The position numbers were made by a program, and so were the translations under genes. Shown piece after piece: positions 61,512-64,000 of a DNA stretch of 64,000 bases. How positions within the stretch are numbered: the stretch's first letter is position 1; each line of letters starts with the position of its first letter. The notes under the pieces were generated by a model. The model was not told where the DNA came from and did not search any database. It saw nothing but the letters and a program-made list of their open reading frames with translations. Origin of the DNA: Arthrobacter oryzae (lineage in GTDB: Bacteria; Actinomycetota; Actinomycetes; Actinomycetales; Micrococcaceae); assembly GCF_030718995.1 (NCBI RefSeq), contig NZ_CP132204.1:1860001-1924000 (forward strand), read 5' to 3'.

Positions 61512-62396
61512 TCAGCCTTTGAAGTATTCAGAAATGTCGGAGACGAGTTCCTTCACAGCGGCCGGGATGGAGCCGTGGAAACCCTTGGGCGACAACTCAT
61601 AGGTGCTCCCCGGCACGGCGGCGTGGAGTCGCTGGGCCGTGACCTTGTAGTAGCTGGGGCTCTTGCCGCCCGCCATGAAGTGGGTGGCGGCCGGCAGGAC
61701 GCTAAAGTCCCGGGCGTGGTCGGCTTCGTTGTAGGCAGCCCGCAGCTCTCCCACCGCGCTGGGCATGACCCCGCTGAACATCTTGTTGAGCCTGGTGCGG
61801 GACACGAGCGCCATCAAACCGGCAAGTATGGGTTCGGGGATCCTGGCCATCGCTGTTCCGGGCTTTGTGGCCTTCTTCATGTGGGCCAGGGCGTGGCCCA
61901 CATTGCCGCTGTTGACGGCCTGTTCAAATCCGTCCAGCCAGGCGGTGTCAATGCTGCCGTCGATGTTCACGGCGGCGTCGTAGACGGCCAGCTTGTCCGG
62001 CACATACGGGGTGCCGGTGAACTCCTGGACCGCGTTCAGCGCCACCGAGCCGCCCAGGCTGTGGCCGAAGAGGTTGCGGGCGCCGGTGGCGTCCATGATG
62101 GTCCGGACATCGGCGATCTCGGTGGCCATGGAGTAGTCCGCCGGCTGCGGGGTGGAATCGCCGCGTCCGCGCCGGTCGTAGACGTCCACGGCCCAGCCGT
62201 CGCCCAGGCCCTTGGTCAGCGCCTCGGAAAACGGCCGGTAGATCAGTGCCGTCAGGAAGGCTCCGCCGATCACTACCACCCGGCGCTCGCCGGGGGCATC
62301 CACGGTTCCGTAGCTGTACAACGCCAGCCGGCCGCCGTCGTGCGTGTCCACGACCTGCTGCTTCACGGTTCCGTCACGTTCGCGGGTTTCTTTCAC
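61512..62396 (-). CDS. Alpha/beta-fold hydrolase, tandem paralogue 2
   Basis: 294 residues from a GTG that overlaps the stop of paralogue 3 by four bases (GTGA). Nucleophile elbow GHSLGG (Ser113) in NLFGHSLGGSVALNAVQEF. The segment VDVYDRRGRGDSTPQPADYS corresponds to the shared region of the family. Catalytic His is probably in LSPKGFHGSIPA. Substrate unknown, probably cytoplasmic. Closest in pattern to its two neighbours rather than to other hydrolases in the window. Confidence 0.85.
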   Translation of the reverse strand: MKETRERDGTVKQQVVDTHDGGRLALYSYGTVDAPGERRVVVIGGAFLTALIYRPFSEALTKGLGDGWAVDVYDRRGRGDSTPQPADYSMATEIADVRTIMDATGARNLFGHSLGGSVALNAVQEFTGTPYVPDKLAVYDAAVNIDGSIDTAWLDGFEQAVNSGNVGHALAHMKKATKPGTAMARIPEPILAGLMALVSRTRLNKMFSGVMPSAVGELRAAYNEADHARDFSVLPAATHFMAGGKSPSYYKVTAQRLHAAVPGSTYELSPKGFHGSIPAAVKELVSDISEYFKG

Positions 62397-63316
62397 GGGC
62401 CTATCCTAAAGCGGCCGCCCTGCGGGAGCCGGGCGGCACGGATGCGCTGGAGCCGCAGGCCGGCGTCGTTGGCCAGGAACCGCGCGGTGGTGAGGGCCAG
62501 GCGGTGCCCGGGGCGGAGCGGGCCCTCGTGCAGCTGCCCGGGGACCAGGGCGAAGTCGATCGCCGGGACAGCCGCCGCCAGCTGGCGACCGGTCTCAGCG
62601 AAGTACGCCGGGCTCCAGCCGCCGCTGAGCATCAGGGTGGGTGTGGTGACGCCCGCGAAGTCCCCAAGTTCCGCGTCGGCCTGGAGCACCGCCCGCATTT
62701 CGGCAACGGCGGTGGGCAGCAGCTGCCGCATTTCCGCGCCGAGGCGGGTCCGGGCGGACAGGATGCTCAGCATGCGCAGGGCGCCGAGGGGGAGTTTGGA
62801 GACCGGCCCGGCCGTTTCCAGCCCCTGGACCAGGTGCGCCCACGCGTGGTCGAGCTGTCCGGCGGCCATGGAATGCTCAAGTTCCGGACGCCAGCGGCGG
62901 CTGAGGCTGCCGGACAGGGAAACCGCGGCGTCGTAGGTTACCAGCCGCCGGATGGGCTCGGTCCTGGCCGCCTGCAGGGCCACGAACCCGCCGTAGCTGT
63001 GGGCGACGACGTCCGTCGAAGCGGTGGCCTGCATGACGGCACGGAGGTCGCCGACCTCCGTCGCCGCCGAGTAGTCCCCGCACTGGCCCGAGGAGCCGCC
63101 GCGGCCACGGCGGTTGTAGGTGTGCACGGGCCGTCCCAGCAGGCGCGCGATCTTCATCGCGAAGGGCCGGTACAGTGCGTCGGTCACCAGGGTTCCGTGG
63201 ACGACGACGACGCCGGGTTGCGCCGTTGCGTCCGGGCCCAGGCCGTGGGCAGGCCTGAAGGAGTGCACCTGAAGGTGACCGTCGCCGTCGTCCGTCCTGA
63301 TCGTCCGAGTTTCCAC
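62393..63316 (-). CDS. Alpha/beta-fold hydrolase, tandem paralogue 3
   Basis: 307 residues from a GTG at 63316, which aligns best with the starts of the other two; the TTG at 63346 gives ten more residues. The elbow is AHSYGG (Ser107) rather than GHSxGG. Shared block VHTYNRRGRGGSSGQCGDYS, then ATEVGDLRAVMQATASTDVV. The catalytic acid and His are less clear (LMLSGGWSPAYF, VPGQLHEGPLRPG). First gene of the cluster; the 21-bp hairpin at 63357 lies directly upstream of it. Confidence 0.83.
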   Translation of the reverse strand: METRTIRTDDGDGHLQVHSFRPAHGLGPDATAQPGVVVVHGTLVTDALYRPFAMKIARLLGRPVHTYNRRGRGGSSGQCGDYSAATEVGDLRAVMQATASTDVVAHSYGGFVALQAARTEPIRRLVTYDAAVSLSGSLSRRWRPELEHSMAAGQLDHAWAHLVQGLETAGPVSKLPLGALRMLSILSARTRLGAEMRQLLPTAVAEMRAVLQADAELGDFAGVTTPTLMLSGGWSPAYFAETGRQLAAAVPAIDFALVPGQLHEGPLRPGHRLALTTARFLANDAGLRLQRIRAARLPQGGRFRIGP

Positions 63317-63356
63317 AGCCCCGAGTCTATTCCCGCCCCTCGGCAAACTCAGCCAC

Positions 63357-63419
63357 GAGTTTTTGTCCAGATAATGGGGGATAAGCGGCCCGTTGGAGCC
63401 ATTATCTGGACAAAAACTC
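63357..63419. repeat. Perfect 21-bp inverted repeat between divergent genes
   Basis: The arms at 63357-63377 and 63399-63419 are exact inverses (beginning GAGTTTTTGTCCAG and ending CTGGACAAAAACTC) around a 21-base loop. It lies between the divergently oriented hydrolase cluster and lysS, so it is not a simple terminator; an operator or mobile hairpin are alternatives. Confidence 0.75.
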
Positions 63420-63471
63420 CCGGGTGAGGGGGATCATGGGCGGCCGGAAAAACATGCCGGAGAACTCCCGG

Positions 63472-63477
63472 TAAACT
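63472..63477 (+). promoter_or_regulatory. -10 element of the lysS promoter
   Basis: TAAACT lies eight bases before the GTG start of lysS at 63486. No Shine-Dalgarno sequence is present, so the message is probably leaderless or nearly so. Confidence 0.45.
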
Positions 63478-63485
63478 TAGGGATT

Positions 63486-64000
63486 GTGACTTCCCAAAAC
63501 ACCCCCGCCCCGACCAATGCTGCCGAACCGGCGGACGCCAGCGAGCAGATGCGCATCCGCATGGAGAAGCGCGCCAAGCTGATTGAACGCGGCGAGGCCT
63601 ACCCGGTGGGTGTTGAACGCACGCATTCCCTCAGCGAGATCCGGGAGAAGTACGCACACCTCGAGGCCGATGAGACCACCGGCGACGTCGTGGGCGTCAC
63701 CGGCCGCATCGTGTTCATCCGCAACACCGGCAAGCTGTGCTTCGCCACGCTGCAGGAGGGCGGCACGGACGGCAAGGGAACACGCCTGCAGGCCATGCTG
63801 AGCCTGGCGAATGTGGGCGAAGAGTCCCTTGCGGACTGGAAAGCACTGGTTGACCTCGGCGACCACGTCTTTATCAAGGGCGAGGTCATTTCCTCCCGCC
63901 GCGGCGAGCTGTCCGTCATGGCCGACTCCTGGTCCATGGCCTCCAAGGCCCTCCGCCCGCTGCCCGTGCTGCACGCCGGCCTGAACGAGGAAACCCGTGT
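63486..64000 (+). CDS. lysS: Lysyl-tRNA synthetase, N-terminal part (3' end outside window)
   Basis: 171 complete codons from a GTG; the frame is open at the window edge. Class II enzyme charging tRNA-Lys. The visible part is the N-terminal extension and anticodon-binding OB fold: [20 protein letters not shown], then [31 protein letters not shown] and [20 protein letters not shown]. The catalytic motifs lie beyond the window. The frame ends cleanly here with no sign of damage. Expected position downstream of panC in actinobacteria, displaced by the hydrolase cluster. Confidence 0.93.
   Translation, partial: MTSQNTPAPTNAAEPADASEQMRIRMEKRAKLIERGEAYPVGVERTHSLSEIREKYAHLEADETTGDVVGVTGRIVFIRNTGKLCFATLQEGGTDGKGTRLQAMLSLANVGEESLADWKALVDLGDHVFIKGEVISSRRGELSVMADSWSMASKALRPLPVLHAGLNEETR

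Overview
The window reads as one contiguous piece of chromosome from a high-GC actinobacterium, most likely Arthrobacter/Pseudarthrobacter or a close relative in the Micrococcaceae. The reasons are the strong G/C third-position bias, frequent GTG and TTG starts, the block dacB - DUF2342 metalloprotease - tilS - hpt - ftsH - folE - folP - folB - folK - DUF3180 - two PH-domain proteins - DUF2520 - panC heading towards lysS, and many starts that look leaderless. I see no rRNA, tRNA, CRISPR array, transposase or phage gene. The assignment rests on reading the sequence; no database search was run.

Layout. 1-5.6 kb: the end of an NhaA antiporter gene, a metallo-beta-lactamase/rhodanese protein behind a CsoR/CstR-like operator, then sugar kinase, YbhB-like, HAD phosphatase and glycerophosphodiesterase genes. 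5.6-11.1 kb: a signalling region with a GGDEF-EAL protein, two paralogous small SpoIIAA-like proteins, a TPR-like protein divergent from a tiny secreted-peptide gene, and a receiver-GAF-histidine kinase. 11.1-21.1 kb: methyltransferase, NAD(P)HX dehydratase, glycerate kinase, several stress-type genes (DUF6766, DUF6328, an SDR and acidic disordered proteins) and a nucleobase permease. 21.3-33.6 kb: malonic semialdehyde reductase-like nitroreductase, phosphoglucomutase, NERD protein, peptide transporter, amidase/peptidase E pair, prephenate dehydratase, diacylglycerol kinase-like protein and seryl-tRNA synthetase. 33.6-39.5 kb: a frameshifted gene bracketed by two copies of a 66-bp repeat, another HAD phosphatase, a SatD-like protein and a four-gene WXG100 (type VII secretion substrate) operon. 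39.7-44.9 kb: phosphoketolase, DUF429, carboxylesterase and pyrophosphatase. 45.0-58.9 kb: the conserved housekeeping block. 59.0-63.4 kb: an MFS exporter and three tandem paralogous alpha/beta hydrolases between panC and lysS, bounded by two long hairpins. 63.5 kb to the end: the start of lysS.

The most interesting unit is 7.57-8.96 kb. A 342-residue all-helical TPR-like protein without a visible DNA-binding domain is divergent from a 51-residue pre-peptide with a signal sequence and the C-terminus HIGWWPD. The arrangement recalls Rap-Phr and ComR-ComS peptide signalling, which is known from Firmicutes. It sits among cyclic-di-GMP and histidine-kinase genes. A role as a signalling pair is inference. 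Other points of interest are the persulfide-type operator ahead of a hydrolase-like gene with altered metal ligands, the WXG100 operon without secretion machinery, and several families of intergenic repeats and hairpins.
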